Notes: generated from the sequence alone by a model not told the origin. A stretch of DNA of 64,000 nucleotides from Nyssa sinensis (GCA_008638375.1 CM018052.1:21457071-21521070), one strand, 5' to 3'. Positions 1 through 12,875 are shown, counted from the first letter of the stretch. Numbers and translations are program-made.

Positions 1-80
1 ACCGCTGGCCTGAGGATATGACTCCATGAGCGAATACCTCACAACCGTCATCTAGTCATCGCATCAGACTAGCACCAACA

Positions 81-156
81 ATATTGGGGCAATTGGCTTC
101 CTCAGCCACATCATGGAGATATTGGGGCAATTGACTTCCCCGGTAACATCATGGAG
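81..156. repeat. 38-bp tandem duplication
   Basis: Two adjacent copies (81-118 and 119-156) both begin ATATTGGGGCAATTG and end ACATCATGGAG, with about five mismatches. The rest of 1-1214 holds no recognisable gene. Short open frames near 550-830 are interrupted by poly-C and poly-A runs and look fortuitous. Confidence 0.75.
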
Positions 157-1214
157 ATCCTTGTTTGACAACCGTTCACTTATCATCCCTCAAGTGATAT
201 GGATAGTTCTAGAGATCCCCTTGGCAAAGTGGGTATTTTGATAGGTTCCTTGGTGCGATTATTTTCTAACTCTTACATATATAAAATTCAAAGCATGGAA
301 ATTATGCACTTTACAAAATATAGGGATGAGGATTGGTTGAGCGCAAGACTTCTTGAGATGGGGCAATAACAAACTTGTGGTATTAAAAAATAATGTGAAA
401 ATTCTGTTCTGCCAGATTAAAATTGTTTTCCAAACAATTTAATATCAATAATATGTGAAAAAGTAAGAGTACGTAAATGATAAAGGTCTTGTGAGGACTG
501 AGGACAAACCTGAAAGCCCTGGTCTAAGTCTACCCCATAAGTTGTTGGGTTGGGTTCTTATTCTGCTGGGCCGAGTCTGATAAACACAAGATCCCAAGTC
601 CTATTTGGGTTTCGTAAGCTCATCGATTTTGGGAAACAAAGGGACATCCTGCAATCCCACCTTCCCCCCCCCCACAAACCAAAAAAAAAAAAAACAACAA
701 AAAGGATGGGAACCCAAAATCCTGTTGGCCTTTCAAACTATTTTTCTACCAAAACAGACAAGAATTGTACAATCTCCAATGATTTGGAGAACCCACTTCT
801 CCCACAAGTTTAAACATGCATTCTAAATGACTCGTCATTTTATTCTGATTTGGGTTGTTGGAAAATCAATCAAGCCCAGAACAGTTGAGTTGGGTCCGAT
901 AGGTTATTATGTACCCATTTTTTGCCTACGCCAGCTACATATATTGCATTCCAAACAATGTAGTCACCTTGCTCAATTTTTTTAGTTGCTTTTCATTTCT
1001 GAAATACAAGCATAAGTAGTGATTATTGAACAATTTTACACTTTCATTTTTTCATAATGATTTTTTTTATCGGCCAAAAAAAAACTTCATTGATGAACAT
1101 AAAGTACAAGGAATACGTTGGAAACATTTATAATGATTTAATGGCTCAAAATTATTGTGACCTCAATCAATCGTTAACACATACAATTTACGGTGTCGGT
1201 TGATTAAATTAATG

Positions 1215-1762
1215 CGGAAAAGTATAAAAAAAACAAGTCTTTAAAATAATTTTTTTAATCTAAAAAGTACATGATAAGTTTTTCTATCTAAAATATCCAA
1301 AAAAGAAACTTTTAATACAAAATGTTCCAATTGTTAACTTTCATTTAACATCGTTGAAAAATATTACTGGTTAGAGTAAAATAAAATTCAAGATATATTT
1401 TAGAAAATTAGAAATAATTGATAAAATAAATTTTTTAATCCAAAAAAAATACATAGCATTTTTTATTTATTAGAAGGCCTAAAAAATAAATTTTTACTTC
1501 ATAAAATGTTATAATTCTTTTTTATTGAATAAGTTATTTTATATATTCTTTAGTATATTTTTTATAAAATGTATCTTGATGGTTATTTTACTATAATCAA
1601 TAATATTTTTAAACAGTGTTAAGATGGGAAAGTTGATAATTGGACATTTTTGTATTAATTTTTTTTTTTATCTTTTAGATAAAAAAATATATATATCATG
1701 CACTTTTTAGAATGAAAATTTTATTTTAGATACTTTTTAGTATTTTTTCTAATTAAATATTA
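1215..1762. mobile_element. Palindromic (foldback) MITE, about 0.55 kb
   Basis: The sequence from about 1215 to 1480 is matched, imperfectly but continuously, by the reverse complement of about 1480-1762. For example, CTAAAAAGTACATGATA on the left pairs with the reverse complement of TATCATGCACTTTTTAG on the right, and AGTAAAATAA blocks also pair. There is almost no loop and no coding capacity. I could not fix the exact ends or a target duplication, so the superfamily is undetermined. The inner arms are decayed, which suggests an old insertion. Confidence 0.6.
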
Positions 1763-3295
1763 AGTACTAAAAACTTTGATCTTGAGTTGATAGTCCTTTA
1801 AACTATAAGTGCTAAATTTGTAAAACTGAAAATATAAGGTTAAATTTGTAAATTAAAATTTTAATATTAATCTTTTTATCTTAAAACTCAGATGAAAATT
1901 CAATCAAACAGGAAACAACTTAAAAGATTAATACTTCATTTATCATATTCTAGTAAGCAAAAAAATCTTTGTATCACGATTTCCATCCATTGTTGATAGC
2001 TTAACCACAAACTTCCTAGAACCCATATACTAAGTTTAATGAAAAATCAATTTTATATATATTGAAAGAGACATTTTTAATATTATTGAAGGACAATTGT
2101 GAATGTGTTATAAATTATACTTCTAACACACTGAAAAAAATGTGAGTGTCTTTTTTTTTTTTTTCCTTTTTTTAAGCTTTTATTGGGTGGAGGGTGTTGT
2201 ACGCAACTTTTTTTTTTTTGGAAAGTTTTTTTTTTTTATGGTATAATCTATAGTTTTTTGTAAGTCACTTTTTTAGTTGGACTCTTCTCTAATTTCTTAC
2301 CGTTTATATATCAATGAATATAGTTTTTAATAAAAATATCATCAATCAATATTCAATTTTTAAACTTATAATCAAATATTAAAAATAAAGTTTGTCCTTC
2401 CTAAGATAAATTCTTGATTCCATCGCAGCAATCACTGACAAATTAGGCGGATTAAGAGTTCAATTTGAATTGTGTACTTCTTGACTACCCATCCTTTAAC
2501 TAATTCACCTATTCATGTTGGTATGTGTTGGATCAAATATAGTATAGTTCATTTAATAAAGGTGTAATGTTAACCTGCCCCATCTCAAACCTGTTGCAGC
2601 CCTTATTATATACAACCAAACCTTAATTATTATTGTAATTTTCGTTTTAGATGTTTGGTTTAGATCACCTAATACTGTCAGATGATTTCATCAAGTAGTT
2701 TGTCTGGTATGAACCGTCAGGATATGATCACCAATTTTGTTTTTTTTTTTGTCTGGGTAATTGGTCATCACTCGTTATTATAAAAATAAAATAAAATTAA
2801 GCATAAAATGAAGAATAAGAAAATAAGATTGATTATAATCATCCCACAAAACTAGTTTGAAAATGATTATATATACATATATAGTAATGAAGCCGTCATA
2901 ATCAAAAGGACATTTATAATTTACCTAGTCAATTATAAATTTTGGGCATTAGGGATAGTTGCTTCATGGTAGCTGCAGAAGTACATCCTAATTGACTCGG
3001 TGATTTCGTAAGTGAATGCAAACTGGATGTGAAAATGGAGACCAAAACACCAGCCTGGCCTAGCATCTTCTTTGCTTACTGGTTCGAGCCTCAAATTTTT
3101 AAATACTCTTTTCTACTTTCATTTTTTGGAAACAAGTAGGGTTAGGGTTAGGATTAGGATTAGGTTAAAGTTTGAATTCAATAATTTAACATTTGAGTTG
3201 GGTCAATTTTATTATATTTTTTTGTAGTTAAAAAAACTATTATACTCTTCGTAGTTATGTCAGGTTATTCTCAACTCATTTTTGAGTTTATATAT
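1763..3295. other. AT-rich DNA, no gene seen
   Basis: Long T and A tracts (for example around 2150-2240) and no open frame with recognisable similarity. A short telomere-like run near 3138-3164 is made of GGGTTA/GGATTA hexamers. Confidence 0.5.
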
Positions 3296-3795
3296 TGTTG
3301 AATATTGGGTCATGTGGATCCGAGTCTATTTATCATCTATAAAATTTGTGTGAATCATAATAATTATGATAAGAGCTTATATGTGGTTAAAACTTTTATC
3401 CGTTCTCGTTAATTTGGCCGACCTAGATTTTATCAAACAAGTCTTGTGGTTATCCCATTAGATGTGGTTATGGAATATAAACATATACGCATTGGTTAAG
3501 CATAATGAATTCATCAATGTGTAGTCTCTCAAATGATCATGCGAGGTTTTGAGTAACGCTCTCTCTGATATTCTTCTTGGGTAACCATCATAGTGCCCTT
3601 GGTCTTGGATCATAGAAATATATAGACGACTCGATATTATTGGTGTCCTATTTTGAGGAGGATCTCTTGCAGCATTCTAAAGATCTTCGTAGTGTTTCAA
3701 GAAAGCTAGTAATACAAGTCGCCGCTTCCGCTGTTCTTGACTCGAAGAGGTAACCGGGTTGAACACCTGTTTATGTTTAGTATGTATTTCCTTCA
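3296..3795 (+). repeat. Candidate orphan LTR (about 0.5 kb)
   Basis: It begins TGTTG and ends TTCA, directly before a near-perfect tRNA-Met primer-binding site. That position is expected for the 5' LTR of a Copia or Ty3-type element on the plus strand. I found no matching 3' LTR downstream and no coding domains after the primer site, so this may be the 5' end of a deleted or non-autonomous element. The left boundary is set only by the TG start. Confidence 0.4.
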
Positions 3796-3796
3796 T

Positions 3797-3810
3797 TGGT
3801 ATCAGAGCCA
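3797..3810 (+). other. Primer-binding site, initiator tRNA-Met type
   Basis: TGGTATCAGAGCCA is the standard plant primer-binding sequence complementary to the 3' end of initiator tRNA-Met. It lies one base after the candidate LTR end. Confidence 0.65.
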
Positions 3811-6800
3811 TAGGCTTGTGTTCACTAATATATGTGTTGTATGCATGTATAATAGCTAATATATGTGTTTATGCATGTATATTTATTAAGAGAGAAAATC
3901 ATGCATTAAACACACACGACTGATTTTCAAAAGATTATTATAAGAACACCTTTTTAACAATCTGCCACTATGGTTGTGTTCTTTATAGCACCAGTAGGTA
4001 GCCCTTAAAATTTCATGACGATCCACCATCGGATCTATGAGATTTGAGTTTAAAGTTCTGATTTTTTTAAGAAAACACAACCTTAATTCGAATCTTTGGG
4101 TTTTAATATGATATATAAAACCTCGATTATTGTGCATGAAATTTATATCAATATATTCTTTATTTCAAGAGCTTTCCAACGATATATGGTACACAATTGT
4201 TCGTCGAAAAATGAGTGAGATATAAGGTCTCAAAGTCTGACATCATGCATGGCCAAACTTTATTTTTGGAGAAAATAAATTACAGAGAAATGCAACCCCC
4301 ACTCTCAACGAGGCACGTGGGAGCATGTGCATCATCTTTCAGGACCTATTTTTTGACGCTTTAGAAGAGTGTACCTCACTCATTAAATTTATAACCTTAT
4401 GATGTAATTTTTTAGCTTCTAGAAATTAGTTTAAATTGATTTTTATTATGAAAAGTGTCAAAAATGTGTTTAAATATTTTTTCAAAAATTTCAGAGAGCT
4501 ATATTTGTAATTAAATTACATATCAATATTCAATATACTGTTGGGGGTCCAAATTATTTTTGGGTAAGTTTTTTTTACCTATTTTTGAGGCTTTAAAAAT
4601 TAATTTTTTATCCCAAAAATTGGTTAAAAATTTCAAAAAAAATTATTGTAAATGTTGAAAAATTCTTGGAAAGACTCTGAAAATTAAGAGCAATTACACT
4701 ATGTGTGGATAATGTTTTTTGGGTCATGTGTGGGTTGTTTTTATTTTAATTATCATGTGGATAATTATTTAGTGCATTATTATTGCATAATATTGATCCC
4801 TATTAATTGCAAGACCTAAATACCCATTCCCATTGTGGTGAAATGTGGTAAAGCCATCCATCAATACCCATTATTACACTTGTTTGTTGTGATGTATGGA
4901 TTATAAGGTTAATTTTGTGATATATGAGATATTGGCACGATATCCCCATTTATTTTATTTGTTTTAGTAGATTGATATAGTAGGTTCATTGTACAATGTA
5001 ATAAATCTTGAAAAGGGTTGTATTTATTTATGAAGCCTTGTAAGGGAATGTGTTTTCGCTGCAAACTCATATGTCTATAAATTACCTTAATATGATGTAC
5101 TAGAATACCAATTGGACACAAGTGGAGTCTACTTTTTATTGATTATTATTATTATATTGATGAATTAAATTTATTTTAATTCAGAATTATATTATGTGGA
5201 TGAATTAAAATTGTTTTAATTCAAAAATTATTTTGCTCAAAATTATTTAAAAATATACTTCTGTTTATATAAATAGGAGATGATTATAAGTCTAGCGAAC
5301 TTTTTGATCTCATAGTGTATAATAGAATAATATTTTTAATTGAATTTCTAGTAGTAGAATAATATGATAAATGTATGCTTAAATGTCACTCTGCGCACTA
5401 TGATAGTAGTGAAATAATCTCAATGAATGTGAATGTCGACTTAACCAACGTAAATTCTTAGAATGACCACATCACACATAAAGCATATGTGTAGACATTG
5501 ACCAATAAAAAACATAGTCCAATACCTTGAGACATGGAAGCTTGCTACAATTAATTAAATTGTTAAATGTGCTTTATTATGTAGAGCAGTAGATAAATAA
5601 ATCTCATTGAAAATTCTTTGGATTAGTTCCATGATAATTATAGACTTGCCTTTGATGAGCAGCAAATTCTCACCATATAGTAACTTGGCTCGTATTTAAT
5701 TTTTTTAAAAAAAAAACCTACATAACGCTACTTATTTAAATAAAAATATTTTTTAAAATAATGCATCATCTTGAGACAAAAGGTAGGTGCTATGATACGA
5801 ACTCCTAAACTAACCTTGTCGCCGAGGGTAAGCCAAACAAGGCTTTTGAGCTTATGTTTATAGACAAGGAAGAGTTGCTAAGTAGGGTGGGGCTATGAAA
5901 CTTGCACAAAAAATAGGTAAGAATGTCAAGTGCCATTAGGGCATACATGATAGATAATGAGATATATTATAAAATGAATTGCTATTTAAGAATAAAATAG
6001 ATCGTTTTGCTCATAGTTGTACTGAGTCAAAGTTGACAATTTTAATCAAACTAGAGAAAAGATTGAGTAAAAGATATAAAATAGCGAGTAAAGAGCACGA
6101 CTTTACAAATGCTCATAATGTTTTGTACATTGTGCACAAGTGGTAACATAAGAACTAATCGCTACAAGGGTGAGTTGATTAATTTCTTTCAACAATATAT
6201 GGTCTTCTGATAAAATAATTGGATATTGGTGTTTGACTAGCCGTTTGGTCCACCTCTAATCTAATTGATTTTTGTCTGTTTCTCATCTTTAAATTTCAGT
6301 CTTTGGGATTGAAAGGAACTATTTATTCCTTGTGAATATTCTGTCATTGTAGATTGATTAGTTTGATCTACCATTAGAAGCAGCTTCGTTATATAAGTAT
6401 GTTAGTGGTTCTATCTTATTAGATTATTTGATAGTTTTAGACTTATCTCTTTATGGCTTTTCCAAGATGTTATTTTTGAGTAATGACATGGACACATTGA
6501 ACTAGATTAGATGGCTGGATTAGCTTAAGAAGATCTGTTGGAGTTACTCGTAAAAATTAGTCTATCAATATGTAAACCCTATTTAATTGGAAAGACCTGT
6601 AAGATACCTTATTTGTAAGGTAAACCGAATCCTTATCCACTAGAGTCAGTCCTAATAGCATATGCAAACTTATGGTATTATGAAAATTGGGCACATAGTA
6701 GAACCTCTTGTTTTCTTACTTTGTTACTTGCACTATGATTGCTCATCTAACTCAAGCATTAATTTCTTTAAGCATTGTTATAAATATTAGTTGCTTTAAG

Positions 6801-7672
6801 CATTTGTAAAGAGGTTGAGTGTCAAAAATGAAGAATTCTGAGATTCTTCACACTAATTGTAAGCGAGAGTACTTGTTTGATTACTTTAAGACAATTAAGT
6901 GAGAAAAATGAAGAAATTAGATTTTGTAAAATATAGTTAGGTCGATGATGGCGCAAATATGTTTTGTGTGGCCTATATCCTTAACCAATGTAAAATATAG
7001 TTACGAAATGACTAAATTGAGTTGCACAATGAAAAAAACTTCAAAGGATCTTTAACTTTGTGGGTTAATGAAATCTATGGAAGTCATACCATCTCTCGGC
7101 AAGGGTGGAAAATTGTTATCTCATTCTAAAATCGCTAATGATGTTTTGGATAGTGGATGTGACTTGCCGCCTAGTGGGAGTATACCATTAGTTAGGATTA
7201 TACCACTAGAGGAAGATTCTTAAGACCCTTAATTGTGTAGAAGCAAATGTAAAATCTTTTTTCATCGTCTTTATGAGATTGAAGGAAAAAATTTTAGCTA
7301 TTACTCCATATGTTTAAGTGAATATTGCTTCTTATGTGGAGGCAAAAGTTTTCTATTCTAATAGTGTAAGGATGGCTTCTATGAGTGATAAGTTGAGCTA
7401 AATTAGTAAAGAATCAAACTTTGACAATGGTTGATCTCCTTTTCTGTAGGATTGATTAACTATTAATTATGCCCTATATTTTTCTTTTGAAAATGACCTA
7501 TCCCAAAGGAGATATTCACTATGTAGCGAGATTCTCCCCCTAATGGTGAGAATTGTCTCCATCCACCCTATTCCAATGATTTTCACTCAAGTTAGATCTT
7601 AGAAACTTTCTAGATGGCCTTAGAAACTATCTCTTCTATGGAGAATTAGACGATAATTCTTCGTGAATCAAG
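3811..7672. other. Degenerate AT-rich region, no intact gene
   Basis: No open frame over about 85 codons and no recognisable domain. The first part may be the non-coding interior of the element primed at 3797. Parts such as 5800-5900 and 6560-6700 have more balanced base composition and could be old repeat debris. I cannot assign them to a family. Confidence 0.4.
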
Positions 7673-7844
7673 TTTTGGGCTTCAACGTCAATGAACAAAA
7701 AGTGCAAAGCATGCTTGCTAAAGTATTCATTTGTGACCTAAAGTAATCGTCTGTGTAATTTTGGGTTTTAAGGTTAATGAACAAAGAGCTCAAAGTCTGT
7801 TTGCTCAAGTGTTTATTTGTGACCTAAAGTCATCGCCAAGTGAG
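7673..7844 (+). repeat. 86-bp tandem duplication with coding-like divergence
   Basis: Copies at 7673-7758 and 7759-7844. Both can be read for 22 codons as a related peptide: GFNVNEQKVQSMLAKVFICD in the first, GFKVNEQRAQSLFAQVFICD in the second. Many differences fall at third codon positions, and the amino-acid changes are mostly conservative (K/R, V/A, M/L, L/F). The 86-bp period is not a multiple of three, so the two copies are not in one frame. I recognise no protein family. Confidence 0.6.
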
Positions 7845-8260
7845 TGGAACCTTAGATTTTATCAAGCAATTGGCTTCAGGATCATCAAAAAAGCCACGAA
7901 CAGTCCAAAGAAAACATTTTCATCTTTTGTGTGGTTGCTGACATATATGAAATTAGTTGTCACCACTTAGAGGTGGTTGTCCTGTATTGAGGATGACGTG
8001 TATGATATAGACTATGCTTGGATTTGATATCCATGGAGATTTCCTTGAGGGGTTTCTCGTTTTGTCTTAAGAAATCTATAAGCGATATTGTTAGCAAGTT
8101 CCTAATCTATTGACAGATTGATAGGGGCATAGTTTAGTTTTGATTACTGCTATTGGATTAGTAGGGAAAAAGATATTTTATGGAATTTCCTATTTGAGCG
8201 CAGTTGAGATTCTAAAATGCACTAGGATGTGTACTCGATAGTTTTTGCAACTCTTATTGA

Positions 8261-8465
8261 TGGTCAAATTGTTAAAGCAACTTAGTGCTTTACTCATATG
8301 GATTATTAAATTATTAGAGCAGTTTAATACTTTGCTCATATAGATGGTTAAATTATTAGAGCATCTTAGTGCTTTGCTCATATGGTTGGTCAAATTATTA
8401 GAGTAGCTTAGTGTTTTGCTCGTATAAATAGTCAAACTATAAGAGCGACTTAGTGTTTGCTTATT
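8261..8465 (-). repeat. 42-bp tandem repeat, about 5 units, open on the minus strand
   Basis: Units start at 8261, 8303, 8345, 8387 and 8429, the last partial. Each contains a variant of TTATTAGAGC, then TTAGTGCTTTGCTCATAT. Because 42 is a multiple of three, the minus strand reads as a 14-residue repeat, roughly SNNLTNHMSKALRC, within an 81-codon frame at 8190-8435. No stop codon falls inside the repeat. I recognise no family, and an AT-rich minisatellite that happens to be open is a fair alternative. Confidence 0.7.
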
Positions 8466-9844
8466 GAACTTTAGTTAATTGGTTTCTTTGATATCTAAGT
8501 GATGTTAAGAATATATAGTTGGTCATCGCAATTGAGGCAGTAGTTTGGCTGTGGGGATTCTAGTAGTGCCTTAACATAGCGTCGTGTAGGCAAGATGATC
8601 TATTCATCAATTATGATTGTATGACAGCTCTAGCATATACAAGTATTGCGTTCGCCGCAACTTTGTTCCACATTATTAATAAGATTTACAAGCTTGAAGG
8701 ATATAAGTGCACGCGATGCCTTTCCCTTTTTGGGGTGTCTTTTGGACTTAGGATCCATAAGGACAAAGTCGTGCAGACTCGCCACTAGGCTAGAAGCTTA
8801 GGCTCGTTAGTGGGCTGGTAGACCAATAGCGGTAATGGGATAACTAAATATATTGGCATTATTTTTCACTACACGTGTTTGAGATAGAGTTACAGAAATG
8901 GAGGTGGTCCTAAGCCCATACTTAGTGATGTTTTACATCTTATGTTAAACAGTTGGGTTTATTTTGGATTTGATATATTGGACAAAATGTGACATTATTT
9001 CATCATTATATGATTTTGTGTTCATATTGAAATGATATTTTTATGTTATGACCATACATAAAAGATGTCAACGGGTTTTGATTGGCTCCCTCTCACAAGC
9101 AATCACCTTGACGCTTAGATAGTGAGCAATATGAGACATTGAATTCTTGGTTGGAGGGAGAATTCATCTTTATCATATATGTCATCTTAACAATGAGGGT
9201 CAAGATGAGATTCTTTTAAAGAATCGAGCATGAAGGTTGACCACACACCTCATATAACCTGAAGAAAGCCGAATGCGAACTTTCAAATAGGTGCTAGGAA
9301 AGCGACTGGGTTAGAATGTTTGGGTTAGGCGCTGAGATAGTGAGAGCGATGCTGAGATAGCGACAGATGCTAGATAACAACTAGACTAAGATTCGTATGG
9401 CGTTATATACTTTTGAGAATGAGTTTAACATGCCCAATTGAGTGAGAGTTTCGTCATAGCATACATTATATATTGTATGTGCTATTGATGTGACCTTTAA
9501 AAAAGAAAATGAATGAATGTACCCCTGTTTCATCATTGTGTGATCTCTGGTAACCTTTTTGAGTTCCACTATGCCTTTTGTGACCTAAGACTACATTATG
9601 AAGAGAGAGTTTGATGTTGTTACTTTAGCATGTTGTTAAAGGACCATGATTGATGTGGTCCAGCGGGGCATGTCTAGAAAAACAGTTGAGTTCAATTAGA
9701 TTAACGTGAGTAGCTAGGAAAAATGGTTCTATAATATACTATTGTGTTATGACTCATTGCCCGACATGACCATGAGTACAATACATATTGGTTGGTCTAT
9801 GCATCATGCTAAGATTAGTTCTTATGAGGGATAACAGATGTTGA
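8466..9844. other. No gene seen
   Basis: Mixed-composition sequence with scattered stops in all frames. The stretch 8530-8830 has LTR-like base composition, but no paired copy, primer site or terminal signal was found in the window. Confidence 0.35.
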
Positions 9845-9854
9845 ATCTAGTGTA

Positions 9855-10649
9855 AACAAACTATTTTTGAAATTTATGGAGACAAAGTCCCTAGTCCTAA
9901 TTGTTTTAATTCTAAAACTTTCCATGTAAACTGGGGCTTAGTTAGTCAGGAGGTAATTGAAGTAATGTCTTATTTCTTCCATTCAAATCATTTTCTCCCT
10001 TAATGGAATACTAAATCTATAACCCTCACCTCTAAGATTCCTAACCCTTCATCAATGAATGACTATAGACCTCTATTATGTTGTAACACCCTATACAAGG
10101 GCACTACTAAGGTCATTGCTAACAGAATCAAGGAAGTTCTACTGTTTTACCTTTATTAATTAGCAACGCTGAGACAACTTTCATGTAAGGCAGATCCATA
10201 ACCCATAATGTCCTTTTGATACAAAAAGCTTTCGAAAAATTATCATAGGGATAATTCTTCTGGTATTTGTACAATTAAAGTGGATTTAAAAAAGACATAT
10301 GATTTAATGGATTGGAATTTCATCATCAATACTCTACAAGTTGTGGCCTTCCCCCCTAATGAAATAAATTGGATTTGATGTTGCATATCTACACCCAAAT
10401 AATCAATTATGATAAATTAAAGATTGGAGGATTTCTTTAAAAGAGGCGGAGGATTGAGATAAGGAAACCCTATGTCCTCTTATCTCTTTTTGTTAGTCAT
10501 ACAATCTTTCTCCAGTCTGTTACAAGATAAAATTGAGAATGGCAACTTCAAATTTCATCATGAATGCTCAAATCATGAAATTTCACAAGTTATGTTTGTT
10601 TAATGACTTATTCTTTCTTGCAACTACCAGTAAAGAGTCTATCACCATT
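9855..10649 (+). pseudogene. LINE reverse transcriptase, N-terminal half (broken)
   Basis: Translated pieces in several frames give the typical order of plant LINE reverse transcriptases: a DKVPSPNCF-like stretch (family usually DKAPGPDGF), then MNDYRPLLCCN, KVIANRIKE and KVDLKKTYDLMDWNF. The region of the catalytic FADD box reads LFNDLFFLA, so one of the two catalytic aspartates appears to be Asn. The block ends ...SKESITI at the Copia-A target site, and the same frame resumes with LKDAL on the far side. Frameshifts and stops are numerous. Confidence 0.75.
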
Positions 10650-10850
10650 TCTTGGACCCAAAACAATCTAAAATTTTGTTAGAATAAGCCACGTCACACT
10701 GTAACAAGAAAACGAAAGTGTGGTGGAAAGAAAAAATATGAAACCCAGCTACTGGTTTGAATAAATTCAAGTATCAAGATAACAAAGGTTGTCTTGGTAA
10801 ACGTGTAATCAAAAAAAGGTTTCTCACACTTTTATTAATTATGGTAATCA
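10650..10850 (-). repeat. Copia-A 3' LTR
   Basis: Aligns over its whole length with 15171-15373 with a moderate number of substitutions. On the element strand it starts TGATTACC and ends near GGTCCAAGA. The distal end lacks a perfect CA, so it is either mutated or my boundary is off by a few bases. Confidence 0.8.
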
Positions 10851-11137
10851 CTCAAATTCGTCTTAGTTGTGACAAAATCTCACTCACAGCTCCACACATC
10901 ATGCAGCAATGCGTGCCTCAAATATATAAAAAATATTTATTCTACTTCTAATACAATTAAGATTTCTAATCCCATTCAAACTAATAATACTACTCCAACT
11001 AGGATAAAGATTCCTAGTCCCACTAATAATAAATTACCCAACACTTATCTAAAATAAGACTTATCTAAAATATATCAAATACTATTAGGACTCAAAATTA
11101 AGTCATTCTAAAATTTTACTAACTTGGTTTAATTGGC
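10851..11137 (-). other. Copia-A 3' untranslated stretch
   Basis: Between the RNase H end and the 3' LTR. AT-rich and non-coding, without a clear polypurine tract next to the LTR. An AT-rich TATA-like run lies at about 10921-10940. I considered whether the LTR extends through this stretch, but the right-hand copy ends at 15373 with a clean target duplication, which argues against it. Confidence 0.5.
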
Positions 11138-12700
11138 TCACATTGCTTCCCTTAAACCAAGCTCTTTAAACTTCACCATGCCAAGCAATCTCTTCAACTT
11201 CAAAAAGGAATTTGTTTTGAACGGCTTTGTAAAAATATTTGCAACTTGATCTTCAAAAGAACAAAATTCAAGTTGGATCTCCTTGTCATTCACCAAGTCA
11301 CAAATGAAGTGAAACTTGATATCAATGTGCTTGCTTCTCCCATGAAAAACTAGATTCTTTGGTAAAGCAGTGGCTGACTTGCTATCACAAAATATTATCG
11401 TAAGACCATCCTGCTTGTGTTGTAGAATACCAAGCATACACCGTAACCAAACTACTTAAGTAGTTGTATTCCCTGCTACAATATACTCTACCTCTGCTGT
11501 TGAAAGAGTAATAACATGTTGCTTTTTAGAAGACCAAAAAAATACACCAAAACTAAAATGAAAGACATAATCTGAAGTACTCTTTCACATCTCAGCATCA
11601 CCTGCCCAATCACTATCTATATAGCCAACAAGTTTCAAACTGTTAAAAGATGAATAAAAAATACCATCACTTTGCGTACCTCGAATGTATCACAAAATTC
11701 GTTTAGTAACTTGCAATTGCAATTGATTTGGAGTCTCCATGAATCTGCTAATCTACCCAACACCAAACACAATATTTGGCTTAATAGAAGTCAAATATCT
11801 CAAGCTTCCCACCAACCTTTTAAAGTAGGTTGGATTCACAAGATCACCTGTACCATCTTTTACTAATTTCAACCTTTCCTCAACTGAAGTCAAAATTGGA
11901 TTGGACCTATCCATCTTAAACCTTTTTCAAAATATCACTAGCATACTTTTTCTGTAAAATAAAAATTTCACCATCTGTTTGAACAACTTCAATTTGTTAT
12001 CTCAAAGTGAGCAATCATAGTTTTCCTAAATTCTGAAATCAATTTTGATTATTGCTAGTAAATATCAAATCATTGACATATAAGCACACAATAAGAATAT
12101 CACCATATGAATTAGATATGACATATAAAATATGCTCATAAGGACATCTCTCAAAACTATTCTTAACAAAATAATAATCAATGCGTTTATACCATGCTCT
12201 AGGCGTTTGCTTCAATCCATACAAAGCCTTATTCAATCTATAGGCTTTGTTTTCATGTCCTTTTATCACATATCCGGCAGGTTGCTCAACATAAACCTTT
12301 TCTTCAAGTACGCCATTCAAGAATGTAGATTCAACATCCATTTGAAAAATTTTCCAATTATTTTAAACAGCAATAGAAACAAACGTACGAACTGTATCAA
12401 GTCTAGCAACAAGAGCAAACACTTTAAAATAATCAATACCTATCCTTTGTTTGTAACCCTTAGCCACCAATCTCGTTTTAAAGCGATCAACCTCACCATT
12501 GGGCCTATACTGTCTTGTAAATCCACTTTACACCAATTAGTTTCTTACCACTAGGAAGAGTGGTAAATTTTCATGTGTTTTTCTTCTCAATTGCATGAAT
12601 CTCATCATCCATGGCTTTAATCCAATGATCATCATGAGCGACTTCTTCAAAATTCCATGGATTACAATCTTAAAATAAAGCAAAATTCACCAAATCTTCA
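11138..12700 (-). pseudogene. Copia-A reverse transcriptase and RNase H (broken)
   Basis: On the minus strand, 12039-12341 reads MDVESTFLNGVLEEKVYVEQ, then LYGLKQTPRAWY and LIVCLYVNDLIF. These are the Copia RT landmarks, with YVND where active enzymes have YVDD, so one catalytic Asp is changed to Asn. Positions 11138-11437 read the RNase H end, with FCDSKSATALPKN, HGRSKHIDIKFHF and VANIFTKPF. Frames are interrupted between and within the domains. This polymerase would copy element RNA into DNA in virus-like particles, but the remnant cannot be functional. Confidence 0.85.
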
Positions 12701-12875
12701 TTAGTCGGCTCATTATCATTACCAATAACATAATCCGGTAAGTGAGCAGATAAGTGGCGTTGGCGTTAAAGATGTCTAAAGGACTCTGCATGAGGTGATG
12801 GCACATCTGAGGATGGAAAATCACTAATCTGAGGTTCACTTTGTATTTTAATTTCTGGATTAACATTATTAAAAG

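Noticed and set aside
3138..3164. Telomere-like GGGTTAGGGTTAGGATTAGG run
   Set aside because: Very short, degenerate and hexameric (plant telomeres are TTTAGGG heptamers); no sign of a chromosome end or longer interstitial array.
10851..11137. Extension of the Copia-A LTR to about 485 bp
   Set aside because: The other LTR ends at 15373 with a 5-bp duplication and an exactly resuming LINE frame, so the shorter LTR is correct.
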